Shown here piece by piece: positions 16,706 to 24,198 of a stretch of 64,000 bases of DNA; the stretch's first letter is position 1; each line of letters starts with the position of its first letter. This DNA comes from DAOTVC01 sp034437215 (lineage in GTDB: Bacteria; Chloroflexota; Anaerolineae; B4-G1; SLSP01). Made by a program: the position numbers and the translations under genes. The DNA is taken from contig DAOTVC010000039.1 in the NCBI GenBank assembly GCA_034437215.1, forward strand, positions 1 through 64,000, written 5' to 3'. The notes beneath the pieces were generated by a model. It made no database searches, was not told the origin of the DNA, and saw only the letters and a list, made by a program, of their open reading frames with translations.

Positions 16706-17500
16706 ATGAGCGACATCGAGGGCCAAGACCGGATTCAACCGGGGGACGTCGTCCTGCTCGTGGGAGAGGACCGCCGCACCTTTCTCCTGCGTATGGTGCC
16801 GGGCACCATCTTCCAGACCCACCGGGGGATCCTCGAACACGACGCCCTCATCGATCAGAAGTGGGGCGCTACCGTCGAGACCCATCTGGGACGCGCCTAC
16901 CTCCTCCTCCCCCCCTCACTGGACGAGCTGGTCCGCGGCATCAAGCGCAGCAGCCAGATCATGTACCCCAAGGAGATCGGGTATCTGCTGATGAAGATGA
17001 ACATCGGGCCGGGCACCCGGATCATCGAGGCGGGCACGGGCAGCGGCGGGCTCACGCTGGCCCTGGCACGGATGGTGCGACCCCAGGGGCGCGTCTACAG
17101 TTACGAGGCCCGGGAGGAGATGCAGGCTCTCGCCCGCAAGAACCTCGACCGCCTGGGCCTCTCCGACGTCGTGCACTTCAAGATCCGGGACATCCGTGAG
17201 GGCTTTGACGAGCACAACGTCGACGCCCTCTTTCTCGACGTGCGAGAACCCTGGCGGTATCTGGAAGAGGCGCACGCGGCCCTCAAAGGCGGGGGCTTCT
17301 TCGGCGCCCTCCTGCCCACGACCAATCAGATCAGCACCCTGCTCCAGGCTCTGGGAGACCGCCCCTTCGGCTTCGTGGAGGTCGAGGAGCTCCTCCTGCG
17401 CGGCTACAAGACCAACCCCGAGCGCCTGCGCCCCCAGGACCGCATGGTCGCCCACACCGGCTATCTCATCTTCGCCCGGGCGCTGCGCCCCACGGCGTAG
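16706..17500 (+). CDS. trmI: tRNA (adenine-N1-)-methyltransferase, TrmI
   Basis: 264 residues. ATG start just after an AAGGAGG site. The N-terminal 70 residues form the TrmI beta domain (IQPGDVVLLVGEDRRTFLLRM). The Rossmann methyltransferase domain has motif I EAGTGSGGLTLALARM near residues 107-122, and motif II YSYEAREEMQALARKNL. TVETHLGRAYLLLPPSLDELVRGIKRSSQIMYPK is split by domain boundary and includes the TrmI-typical QIMYPK. It methylates A58 in the T-loop of tRNA. It is transcribed alone from the divergent promoter, with the next ABC operon starting its own transcription. This family is a safe assignment. Confidence 0.92.
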   Translation: MSDIEGQDRIQPGDVVLLVGEDRRTFLLRMVPGTIFQTHRGILEHDALIDQKWGATVETHLGRAYLLLPPSLDELVRGIKRSSQIMYPKEIGYLLMKMNIGPGTRIIEAGTGSGGLTLALARMVRPQGRVYSYEAREEMQALARKNLDRLGLSDVVHFKIRDIREGFDEHNVDALFLDVREPWRYLEEAHAALKGGGFFGALLPTTNQISTLLQALGDRPFGFVEVEELLLRGYKTNPERLRPQDRMVAHTGYLIFARALRPTA

Positions 17501-17576
17501 CTCTCGCTGCAACTATTACGAGCGTAGCCGTTAATTTCTAACCTTACGTGTTGCATACTTTTACAAAATTTCCGCC

Positions 17577-17605
17577 TTGACACAAATTTTCGCTTATGCT
17601 ATCAT
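17577..17605 (+). promoter_or_regulatory. Promoter of second sugar ABC operon
   Basis: Consensus TTGACA (17577-17582), 17-base spacer, TATCAT (17600-17605). It lies 83 bases before the binding-protein ATG in an AT-richer gap. The TATCAT form of the -10 recurs at several promoters in this window. Confidence 0.75.
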
Positions 17606-17612
17606 GAGGAGC

Positions 17613-17648
17613 AGGTAGGGTAAGGCGGACCGCTGGCCTTACCGACCT
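17613..17648 (+). promoter_or_regulatory. Hairpin in 5' leader of binding-protein mRNA
   Basis: GGTAAGGC (17619-17626) pairs with GCCTTACC (17636-17643), extended by AGGT/ACCT (17613-17616 with 17645-17648) across a small internal loop. It starts just after the expected transcription start and could stabilise the message or serve as a regulatory site. Confidence 0.45.
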
Positions 17649-17687
17649 CACCCAAATCCCATATCATATTTTGAGGAGGAGTTTCGT

Positions 17688-19025
17688 ATGAAGAACCGCT
17701 GGTTTGTCCTACTGACGTTGCTGGTCGTGGCCAGCCTCCTGTTCACTGCCTGTAATGGCGGTGAAGAGGTCACCGAGGAGCCTGCCATGACGGAGGAGAT
17801 GACCGAGGAGGCCCCCCCCGAAGAGACCGAGGAGATGACTGAGGAGGCCACTCCCGAAGAGACCGAGGAGATGACCGAGGCCACCGTCGTCACCGTCTGG
17901 CACGGCTGGGCGGGCGCCTACGAGGAAGAGTACAACATCATCGTCGACGAGTTCAACGCCGAGAACGACGAGATCCAGATCGATCTATCCCGGGTCGACA
18001 GCCTCTCCGACGCTCTGGCCGTCGCCGTGCCCGCAGGGGAAGGTCCCGACATTCTCTCCTGGGTCCAGGACCAGATCGGGCGCAACGCCCTGGTCGGGAA
18101 CATCGTGCCCATCGGCGAGTGGGTGGATGAGGCCTACCTCAACGACACCTTCGAGCCCGCCGCGGCCCAGGCCATGATCTGGAACGACCAGATCTGGGGG
18201 GTCCCCGAGTCCCAGGAGGGTATCGCCCTCGTCTACAACGCCGATGTCCTCACCGAGGAAGATCTCCCCGACCCCGAGAGCTTCGAGGACCTGATGGCCA
18301 AGGCCACGGCGTTCCGCGAGGAAAACCCCGACATGTACTACCTCTGCAACCAGGGTCTGGGCAACGTCGACGGTGACGCCTACCACGTCGCTCCCATCTA
18401 CTTTGGGCACGGCATGGATCAGTACGGTGGTTACATCGACGACGAGGGTGCCTGCTACATGGACACCGAAGAGGGATACGCCGCTGCGCAGTGGATGGCG
18501 GACTTCACCGACGTCGCCCCCGCCGAGACCAACCACGAGATCTGCCAGGCCATGCTGACCGAGGGTCAGGCCGCCATCTGGTGGACCGGACCCTGGGCCG
18601 TCGCCGACCTGGAAGCCGCCGGCTTCAACTACGGCATCGCCCCCATGGGCAGCCCCTTCGTCGGCATCAAGGTCTTCATGATGACCCAGAATGCCGTGGA
18701 TCGCGGTCACGAGGAAGCCGCCGTCGAGGTGATGCGCTTCTTCGGGAGCGAAGAGGTGCAGAAGCGCCTGTCGCTGGTCAACAAGACCATCCCCGCCAAC
18801 AGCGCGGCTCTGGCCGACGCGGAAGTCCAGGCCCTGCAGACTGTCGCCGGCTTCGGCGAGTCGCTGCGCCGCGGGACCCCCATGCCCAACCACCCCTTCA
18901 TCGACTGCCAGTGGGCCCCTGTGGGCAACGCTACCACCGCCGTGTGGACCGGTGCCCAGGAGCCCGTTCCCGCTATGGACGACGCGCAGGCAGCCATTGC
19001 GCAATGCGTCGCCGAGATGCAATAA
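17688..19025 (+). CDS. Maltose/maltodextrin-type ABC transporter substrate-binding lipoprotein
   Basis: 445 residues, ATG after GAGGAGG. Signal peptide with a lipobox ending at C22 (LLFTAC). Residues 23-65 are a linker of acidic 12-residue repeats around EETEEMTEEA, giving near-identical DNA repeats. The mature domain (66-445) is an extracellular solute-binding family 1 protein: VTVWHGWAGAYEEEY, EGPDILSWVQDQIG, IWGVPESQEGIALVYN, GQAAIWWTGPWAV. Aromatic pairs fit a malto-oligosaccharide or similar glucan ligand. It should sit on the outer leaflet of the membrane and deliver sugar to the next two permeases. A terminator-like hairpin after the gene suggests the binding protein is made in excess. 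Confidence 0.9.
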   Translation: MKNRWFVLLTLLVVASLLFTACNGGEEVTEEPAMTEEMTEEAPPEETEEMTEEATPEETEEMTEATVVTVWHGWAGAYEEEYNIIVDEFNAENDEIQIDLSRVDSLSDALAVAVPAGEGPDILSWVQDQIGRNALVGNIVPIGEWVDEAYLNDTFEPAAAQAMIWNDQIWGVPESQEGIALVYNADVLTEEDLPDPESFEDLMAKATAFREENPDMYYLCNQGLGNVDGDAYHVAPIYFGHGMDQYGGYIDDEGACYMDTEEGYAAAQWMADFTDVAPAETNHEICQAMLTEGQAAIWWTGPWAVADLEAAGFNYGIAPMGSPFVGIKVFMMTQNAVDRGHEEAAVEVMRFFGSEEVQKRLSLVNKTIPANSAALADAEVQALQTVAGFGESLRRGTPMPNHPFIDCQWAPVGNATTAVWTGAQEPVPAMDDAQAAIAQCVAEMQ

Positions 19026-19094
19026 GCTTCACATCTGTGCTGTACCGGGAGTGGGGGGGAGAGCATCTCCCCCACTCCTACTTCAAGTTGTACC

Positions 19095-19128
19095 GGCCCT
19101 GCCCGCACCGCGGGCCAGGGTCCTTTTT
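19095..19128 (+). terminator. Terminator-like hairpin inside ABC operon
   Basis: GGCCCTG and CCCGC (19095-19106) pair with GCGGG and CAGGG(T)CC (19110-19123), followed by TTTTT. An additional hairpin of GGAGTGGGGG/CCCCCACTCC lies just before it (about 19049-19078). Located between the binding-protein gene and the first permease, it probably causes partial termination. Confidence 0.72.
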
Positions 19129-19198
19129 ATAGGTCCTGTGCCATCTGAGGTCTTTTAGTCTCCAAGGGGACGTCTCGTCCTAATCCAAAGGAGGAACC

Positions 19199-20368
19199 AT
19201 GGGAGTCACATTTAGGGGGTGGAAGAAGACGGCCATCATCCTGCTGTTCATCTTTCCCACCATCCTCAGCATTACACTGATCAGCTTCTACCCGATCCTC
19301 TATAACGTCTTCATCTCCTTCACCAATCGCAGCCGCTTCCACTACAAACCGCCCGAGAGCATCTTCGCCTGTGATCCTGAGACCCAGGGGGTCTTCTGCT
19401 GGAAGGACCCCATCCTGGGCAACTACACCAGCCTCTTCGGCCCGCTGGTCACCAGTGAATCACTGCTCGCCTGGCTCAGGCTGCTACTCCTCATCGCGCC
19501 CTTTATTGCCGTCTATTATCTCAGTAGACGGGTGCGCCGGGAATCCCTCAGCCCCCCCAACACCAGCTGGTGGTGGCTCGTTGCGCTGGCTGCCAGCGTC
19601 CTCCTCTGGTTCGTCTTTAACGTCCAGGGAGCCATCGCCCACCTCAACGACACGGGGGACTTCTTCATCGTCATGTTCCGCACTATTCTCTACGTCCTCG
19701 TCTGCATGCCCTTCTTCGTCTTCACCGGCGGCCTCCTGGCCCTCATCCTCAACAACGACTTCATCCGGGGTAAGGCTGTGCTCCGCACCATCCTGATTAT
19801 GCCCTGGGCCGTTCCCAACTACATCACCGCCAAGATCTGGCAGTTCTTCTTCCGTACGGAGCAGGGAACCATCAACCAGCTGCTGAGTATCATCGGGATC
19901 CAGGGCCCCTCGTGGCTGCAGAGCGATCTGCTGGCCTTCGTCGCCGTGGTGATTATCAATATCTGGCTCTCCTACCCCTTCTTCATGACGGTCATCCTGG
20001 GAGCCTTGCAGGCCATCCCGGAGGCCCAATACGAAGCCGCTGACGTGGATGGCGCCAACTGGATAGACAAGCTGACCCGCATCACCATCCCGCTGCTCAG
20101 ACCGGCGGTGATGCCCGCCATCGTGCTCAGCTCCATCACCACCTTCCAGATGTTCAACACCGTCTGGCTGGTGACGGCGGGCGGCCCCCAGCGGGGAGCC
20201 GGCAGACCCGGTGCGACGGAGTTCGTGATGGTGTACGCCTACAAGGTCTTCCGTACCGACCGCTACGGCGCCATCGGCGCCTTCGCGGTGGTGGTCTTCC
20301 TCCTGCTCTTCGGCGCTACGCTGTTGAGTATGCGCTTGACCCAGATCACGAAAGGAGCCTACGAATGA
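19199..20368 (+). CDS. Sugar ABC transporter permease, MalF type
   Basis: 389 residues. ATG start after AAAGGAGG. The N-terminal helix (about 13-35) is followed by a soluble segment of about 60 residues containing three cysteines (SIFACDPETQGVFCWKD). Two further helices lie around 90-145, then the transport core begins. The EAA loop is AIPEAQYEAADVDGANWIDKLTRITIPLLRPAVMP near residues 276-310 (quoted in parts: YEAADVDGA, ITIPLLRPAV). The length and extra helices match MalF. It forms the translocation channel with the following gene, whose ATG overlaps its stop by 4 bases. No ATPase gene accompanies it. Confidence 0.88.
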   Translation: MGVTFRGWKKTAIILLFIFPTILSITLISFYPILYNVFISFTNRSRFHYKPPESIFACDPETQGVFCWKDPILGNYTSLFGPLVTSESLLAWLRLLLLIAPFIAVYYLSRRVRRESLSPPNTSWWWLVALAASVLLWFVFNVQGAIAHLNDTGDFFIVMFRTILYVLVCMPFFVFTGGLLALILNNDFIRGKAVLRTILIMPWAVPNYITAKIWQFFFRTEQGTINQLLSIIGIQGPSWLQSDLLAFVAVVIINIWLSYPFFMTVILGALQAIPEAQYEAADVDGANWIDKLTRITIPLLRPAVMPAIVLSSITTFQMFNTVWLVTAGGPQRGAGRPGATEFVMVYAYKVFRTDRYGAIGAFAVVVFLLLFGATLLSMRLTQITKGAYE

Positions 20369-21207
20369 GAAAGCCTAGCCCCGTTATCGTTGCGCTGCTC
20401 TATCTGCTCATCGCCATTGCCGTGCTCTGGGCCGTCTATCCCGTATGGTTCATGGCCCTGGCCTCCATCCGCCCGGGGCAGCGCCTGCTCACGCTGGATC
20501 TCGCCGGCATGTTCGTACCTCGTGAGGTGACCTGGTCCAACTTCAACCAGCTCCTCTTCGAGGAGGACTTTCTCACCTGGCTGAAGAACAGTCTCTTCGT
20601 CGCCGGCCTGACGACCATCCTCTGCCTGTCCCTGGCGACCTCGGGCGCCTTCGCCTTCTCCCGCTTCCGTTTCATGGGACGAGAGGCCATCCTCATCATC
20701 TTCCTGGCCATCAACGCCTTCCCGGGGGTGCTGGCCCTGGTGCCCATCACTCAGATCCTGCGTTCCATCGGCCTTTTCGGTCAACTGGCAGGCTTGATCT
20801 TCGCCTACTCGGCGGGGACCCTGGTCTTCACCACCTGGAACCTGAAGGGCTACTTCGACACCATCCCCATCGACCTGGAGGAGGCGGCGATGATCGACGG
20901 CGCCGGCCCCATCCAGGCCTTCATCCAGATCGCCCTGCCGCTGGCGCGCCCGGCCCTGGCGGTCACGGCGCTCTTCGGCTTCCTCGCCGGCTGGAACGAA
21001 TACATCATGGCCCAGGTCATGCTGCCCGGCAGAGAGGAGAGGTGGACCCTGCCCGTGGGGCTGGTCAGCCTCGCCGAAGATCGTACCGTCCCCTGGGGCC
21101 TCTTCGCTGCAGGGGCCCTGCTCATCTCCGTCCCCACCCTCATCGTCTTCCTCAGCGCCCAGCAGTATCTGGAGTCCGGCCTCACCATGGGTGGGGTCAA
21201 GGGCTGA
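20365..21207 (+). CDS. Sugar ABC transporter permease, MalG type
   Basis: 280 residues. ATG overlaps the stop of the MalF-like gene. Six membrane helices are visible; the first is residues 8-28. The EAA loop is LEEAAMIDGAGPIQ then IALPLARPAL (about residues 172-198). FLAGWNEYIMAQV and the final ESGLTMGGVKG are classic MalG features. Together with the preceding permease it forms the pore for malto-oligosaccharides or a related sugar. A 15-bp stem follows the stop and ends the operon. A cytosolic ATPase must be supplied by another locus. Confidence 0.9.
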   Translation: MRKPSPVIVALLYLLIAIAVLWAVYPVWFMALASIRPGQRLLTLDLAGMFVPREVTWSNFNQLLFEEDFLTWLKNSLFVAGLTTILCLSLATSGAFAFSRFRFMGREAILIIFLAINAFPGVLALVPITQILRSIGLFGQLAGLIFAYSAGTLVFTTWNLKGYFDTIPIDLEEAAMIDGAGPIQAFIQIALPLARPALAVTALFGFLAGWNEYIMAQVMLPGREERWTLPVGLVSLAEDRTVPWGLFAAGALLISVPTLIVFLSAQQYLESGLTMGGVKG

Positions 21208-21226
21208 TCTTGTCCGCAACGTGCAG

Positions 21227-21260
21227 AGAGGCGGGTGGACCCTCCGGTCCATCCGCCTCT
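21227..21260 (+). terminator. Terminator hairpin after MalG-type permease
   Basis: 15-bp stem with one G-U pair (21227-21241 with 21246-21260), 4-base loop, no T-run afterwards. It sits 19 bases after the stop codon and 15 bases before the -35 of the next promoter. Confidence 0.6.
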
Positions 21261-21275
21261 GCCAGCTACCACCTT

Positions 21276-21303
21276 TTGACATTCGTCGAAAGGGTGTTAT
21301 CAT
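21276..21303 (+). promoter_or_regulatory. Promoter for Thr-Pro-rich protein gene
   Basis: TTGACA (21276-21281), 16-base spacer, TATCAT (21298-21303). The expected start of transcription (about 21310) is only a few bases before ATG 21317, so the message would be nearly leaderless. Confidence 0.68.
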
Positions 21304-21316
21304 TTTCGGCGTCTGT

Positions 21317-21889
21317 ATGAAGGTGGACATGAAAATTCTGCGCTCAGGAAAACCCATCTATTCGATACTTATCGCAATCATCCTGCTGACGATCCCCTGC
21401 TACACGGCGGGATTTATCATGCTAGCCAACCGGCCCACCCCCACGACACCGACCCCCACCCCCACGGCGACCGCTACCCTGGCCCTGACCCTGCAACCAA
21501 CCGACACCCCCTTCGTTGTCGGCCCCGGCACGACCACGCCGGGTACGTTACGCCCGACCCCTACCCAGTGGTTCCCGCCAACCTTCACCCCCACACCTAC
21601 GCCGACGTACACACCGACCCCCACCCCCACGCCCACGCCGACCGACACACCGACCCCTACCCTCTCGCCCACGGTAACCGGAACCGCTACGGGCACCGCG
21701 ACCCCCACCGCGACCACGACGGGCACCGCGACGGCGACGGCAACGGCGACCGCTACCGAAGAGGAGAGTACGCCTACCTATACGGCGACGCCCACGGCGA
21801 CCGCCACAGCTACCCCAACGGGGGGGCAACCCACGCCGACCTTTACCTGGACCCCTACCCTGACCAATACGGCGGTCATCACGCCGTGA
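21317..21889 (+). CDS. Membrane-anchored Thr/Pro-rich repeat protein, function unknown
   Basis: 190 residues from ATG 21317; ATG 21329 is an alternative with AGGTGG only 2 bases before it. A single hydrophobic segment (about residues 15-37, YSILIAIILLTIPCYTAGFIM without a typical cleavage site) is followed by about 150 residues of low-complexity TP, TPTPT, TATAT and short acidic EEES stretches. No folded domain is seen. It is likely a surface or periplasmic spacer protein, probably a target for O-glycosylation like other Thr-Pro-rich exported proteins; this is inference. It has its own promoter and no gene partner. The repetitive DNA (ACC/CCC-rich) is expected to be prone to length change. 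Confidence 0.65.
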   Translation: MKVDMKILRSGKPIYSILIAIILLTIPCYTAGFIMLANRPTPTTPTPTPTATATLALTLQPTDTPFVVGPGTTTPGTLRPTPTQWFPPTFTPTPTPTYTPTPTPTPTPTDTPTPTLSPTVTGTATGTATPTATTTGTATATATATATEEESTPTYTATPTATATATPTGGQPTPTFTWTPTLTNTAVITP

Positions 21890-22031
21890 GAGCGAGTTTG
21901 AGAACGGGAAGGCCTACGCGCCACCGATAACCTGAGCGGGCCAGCTCTTCACCCCGCAGGGTGTTGAGGGGAGAGCCCTGGTATTGACTTGAAGACGAGC
22001 AGCTAGTTGAGACAGAGACAGAGGCGGTAGA

Positions 22032-23096
22032 TTGGAAACCCTGAAACTTCTACGCACAGTGAGTGAAGCAACCGGCATCACCGGGCACGAGGAGAGCATT
22101 CGTGGGGTCGTGCAGGAGCTCTGGCAGCCCTTCACCGATGAGTTCCGCACCGACGCCCTCGGGAATCTCATCGCCCTCCAGAAGGGCAGCGGTCAAGCCC
22201 CCCGACCGGGGCTGATGATCGCCGCCCACATGGACGAGATCGGGCTGATCGTGACGGGCTTCGAGGACGAGTTCCTGCGCGTGCAGAGCATCCGCGGCAC
22301 GGATCCCCGGGCCGTGCTGGGCGCCGAGGTCCTGGTACACGGTCGGGAGACCCTCCCGGGCGTCATCGGCACCCGTCCGCCCCACGTGCTCAAGCCCCAG
22401 GAGCGCATGAAGATCGTTCCCTGGAAGGAGATCTTCGTCGACGTCGGGCTTCGCGAAGAGGAGCTCAAGGAGCAGGTTCAGGTGGGGGACATCATCTCGA
22501 TCGTCCGCCCCCTCATCGCCCTGCAGAACCAGCGGGCCGCGGGCAAGGCCTTCGACAACCGCGCCTCTGTCGCCGCATTGACGTTGGCGCTCGAGACGCT
22601 GCGCGGGCGGGATCATGCCTGGGATCTCTACGCCGTGGCGACCGTCCAGGAGGAGATGGGAGTCAAGGGGGCCGTCACGAGTGCTTACGGCATCCACCCT
22701 CAGGCAGCCGTCGCCATCGACGTGACCTTTGCCCGGCAGTCCGATGACAGCGGCCCCGAGACCTTTGAGATGAACAAGGGACCGACCATCGCCATCGGCG
22801 CCAACTGCCACCCCCAGCTCGTTGAGCAGCTGCGGGAGGCCGCCGATACGGAGGAGATCCCCTATCAGCTGGAGCCGGTGCCGGGCAACAGCGGGACCGA
22901 TGCGTGGGCCATCCAGGTAACGCGGGAGGGCGTGCCCACAGCTCTTCTCGGAATCCCCATACGCTACATGCACCAGCCGGTGGAGAGCGTGGCCCTGCAG
23001 GATATCGAGCGCTGCGCGCGCCTGCTGGCGGCCTTCGTGACCCGCTTGGAGGGCGACTACCGTCCCCATTGGCCCGATGAGATCGAGAGTGAGTAA
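22032..23096 (+). CDS. M42 family metallopeptidase (first of three)
   Basis: 354 residues, TTG start after a GAGGCGG site. The co-catalytic metal ligands of M42 aminopeptidases are visible: H in IAAHMDEIGLIV, bridging D in GKAFDNRASVAAL, catalytic EE in VQEEMGVKGA, D in VAIDVTFARQSD, and the final H in YMHQPVESV. The insertion PDZ-like domain lies between about residues 70 and 165. Such enzymes are self-compartmentalising dodecamers that trim amino acids from peptides; some were earlier described as endoglucanases. Three bases separate it from the next paralogue, so the three genes are an operon for peptide use or turnover. The residue preference is unknown. Confidence 0.87.
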   Translation: METLKLLRTVSEATGITGHEESIRGVVQELWQPFTDEFRTDALGNLIALQKGSGQAPRPGLMIAAHMDEIGLIVTGFEDEFLRVQSIRGTDPRAVLGAEVLVHGRETLPGVIGTRPPHVLKPQERMKIVPWKEIFVDVGLREEELKEQVQVGDIISIVRPLIALQNQRAAGKAFDNRASVAALTLALETLRGRDHAWDLYAVATVQEEMGVKGAVTSAYGIHPQAAVAIDVTFARQSDDSGPETFEMNKGPTIAIGANCHPQLVEQLREAADTEEIPYQLEPVPGNSGTDAWAIQVTREGVPTALLGIPIRYMHQPVESVALQDIERCARLLAAFVTRLEGDYRPHWPDEIESE

Positions 23097-23099
23097 AAC

Positions 23100-24182
23100 G
23101 TGGACGACAAACTGATCGAGATCCTTCAAAAGCTGTCCGATGTTCCGGCGACGTCCGGCGACGAGACACCGATGCGCCGCACCCTGCGACCGCTGCTCGA
23201 GGGGCACGTCGATGAAGTGCGTGTCGATGGCCTGGGCAATCTCATCACCCTCAAGCGGGGGACCGGAGAGAGCGACTGGCGTGTCCTGGTCACCGCCCAC
23301 CTGGACGAGGTGGGCTTCATGGTCACCGACCACACCGAGATTGGGACGCTGCGCGTCAGCTCCATCGGGGGCATCGATCCCCGCCTCCTGCCCGGGCTGG
23401 AGGTCAGTGTAGGGGAGGAGGGTCTTCCCGGCGTCTTCGGCATCAAGCCCATCCACCGGGCCGATTCCGAGGAGGTCACCCCCCTCCAAAAGCTGACCAT
23501 CGACATCGGCGCCGGCGGCAAGGACGAGGCCAAGCGGAAGGCGCCCGTGGGCACCCGGGTCACCTTCGCGACCCAGGCGCGGCGTCTGGGCCGGCTCGTC
23601 GCGGGCAAGGCCTTCGACGACCGCGCCGGCTGCGCGGCCCTGGTGGCCCTGCTCCAGGGCGCGCCCTTCGACTTCGACCTCTATGGCGTCTTCACCGTGC
23701 AGGAGGAGGTCGGGCTGCGCGGAGCGCGGGTCGCCGCCTACGCCGTCGAGCCCCACGCCGCCATCTCCCTGGAGGGCACCATCTCCGATGACCTGCCCAA
23801 GGAGGAGGACGTCAGCCCCACCTCCGAGCTGGGGAAGGGGCCCGTCATCACCGTCATGGATCGCTCCTTCGTCGCCCATCCCCGCCTGCTGCAACTCCTC
23901 GTCCAGACGGCGGAAGCGGAGGAGATCCCCTACCAGTTCAAACAACCGGGCATCGGGGGCACGGATTCGGGCAGCATTCACTTTGCCCGGGGCGGCGTCC
24001 CCAGCATCACCGTAGCCGTGCCCTGCCGGTACATCCACGGTCCCATCGCGCTTCTACACCCCCGGGACCTGGAGCAGATGGTATCCCTCGTGCGGGCCGC
24101 GCTGCAGCGGTTGACGCCCGCTACTCTCGAACGAACTGCATCTGAGCAGGCTGCATCTGAGCAGGCTGCATCTGAGCAGTAG
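23100..24182 (+). CDS. M42 family metallopeptidase (second of three)
   Basis: 360 residues, GTG start three bases after the previous stop and with only a weak binding site, consistent with translational coupling. Metal-site motifs: VTAHLDEVGFMV, GKAFDDRAGCAALV, VQEEVGLRGA, and YIHGPIALL. The fourth ligand position reads SLEGTISDD, so a Glu replaces the Asp found in the two neighbours. The C-terminus ends with a five-residue repeat, ASEQA three times, encoded by a GCATCTGAGCAGGCT-type 15-base repeat (about 24135-24180). The repeat looks like a recent slippage product and is unlikely to belong to the catalytic fold. Likely a cytosolic aminopeptidase of differing specificity. Confidence 0.85.
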   Translation: MDDKLIEILQKLSDVPATSGDETPMRRTLRPLLEGHVDEVRVDGLGNLITLKRGTGESDWRVLVTAHLDEVGFMVTDHTEIGTLRVSSIGGIDPRLLPGLEVSVGEEGLPGVFGIKPIHRADSEEVTPLQKLTIDIGAGGKDEAKRKAPVGTRVTFATQARRLGRLVAGKAFDDRAGCAALVALLQGAPFDFDLYGVFTVQEEVGLRGARVAAYAVEPHAAISLEGTISDDLPKEEDVSPTSELGKGPVITVMDRSFVAHPRLLQLLVQTAEAEEIPYQFKQPGIGGTDSGSIHFARGGVPSITVAVPCRYIHGPIALLHPRDLEQMVSLVRAALQRLTPATLERTASEQAASEQAASEQ

Positions 24183-24198
24183 AACAAAGGAGACTCCT

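Noticed and set aside
21890..22031. Promoter or terminator between the Thr-Pro-rich gene and the first M42 gene
   Set aside because: Only an imperfect hairpin around CTCTTCACCC/GGGTGTTGAG and a TTGACT without a -10 are seen; neither is convincing.
22050..24038. A 662-codon open frame on the minus strand across the first two M42 genes
   Set aside because: Same shadow effect; it runs through two real genes and the gap between them and shows no domain.
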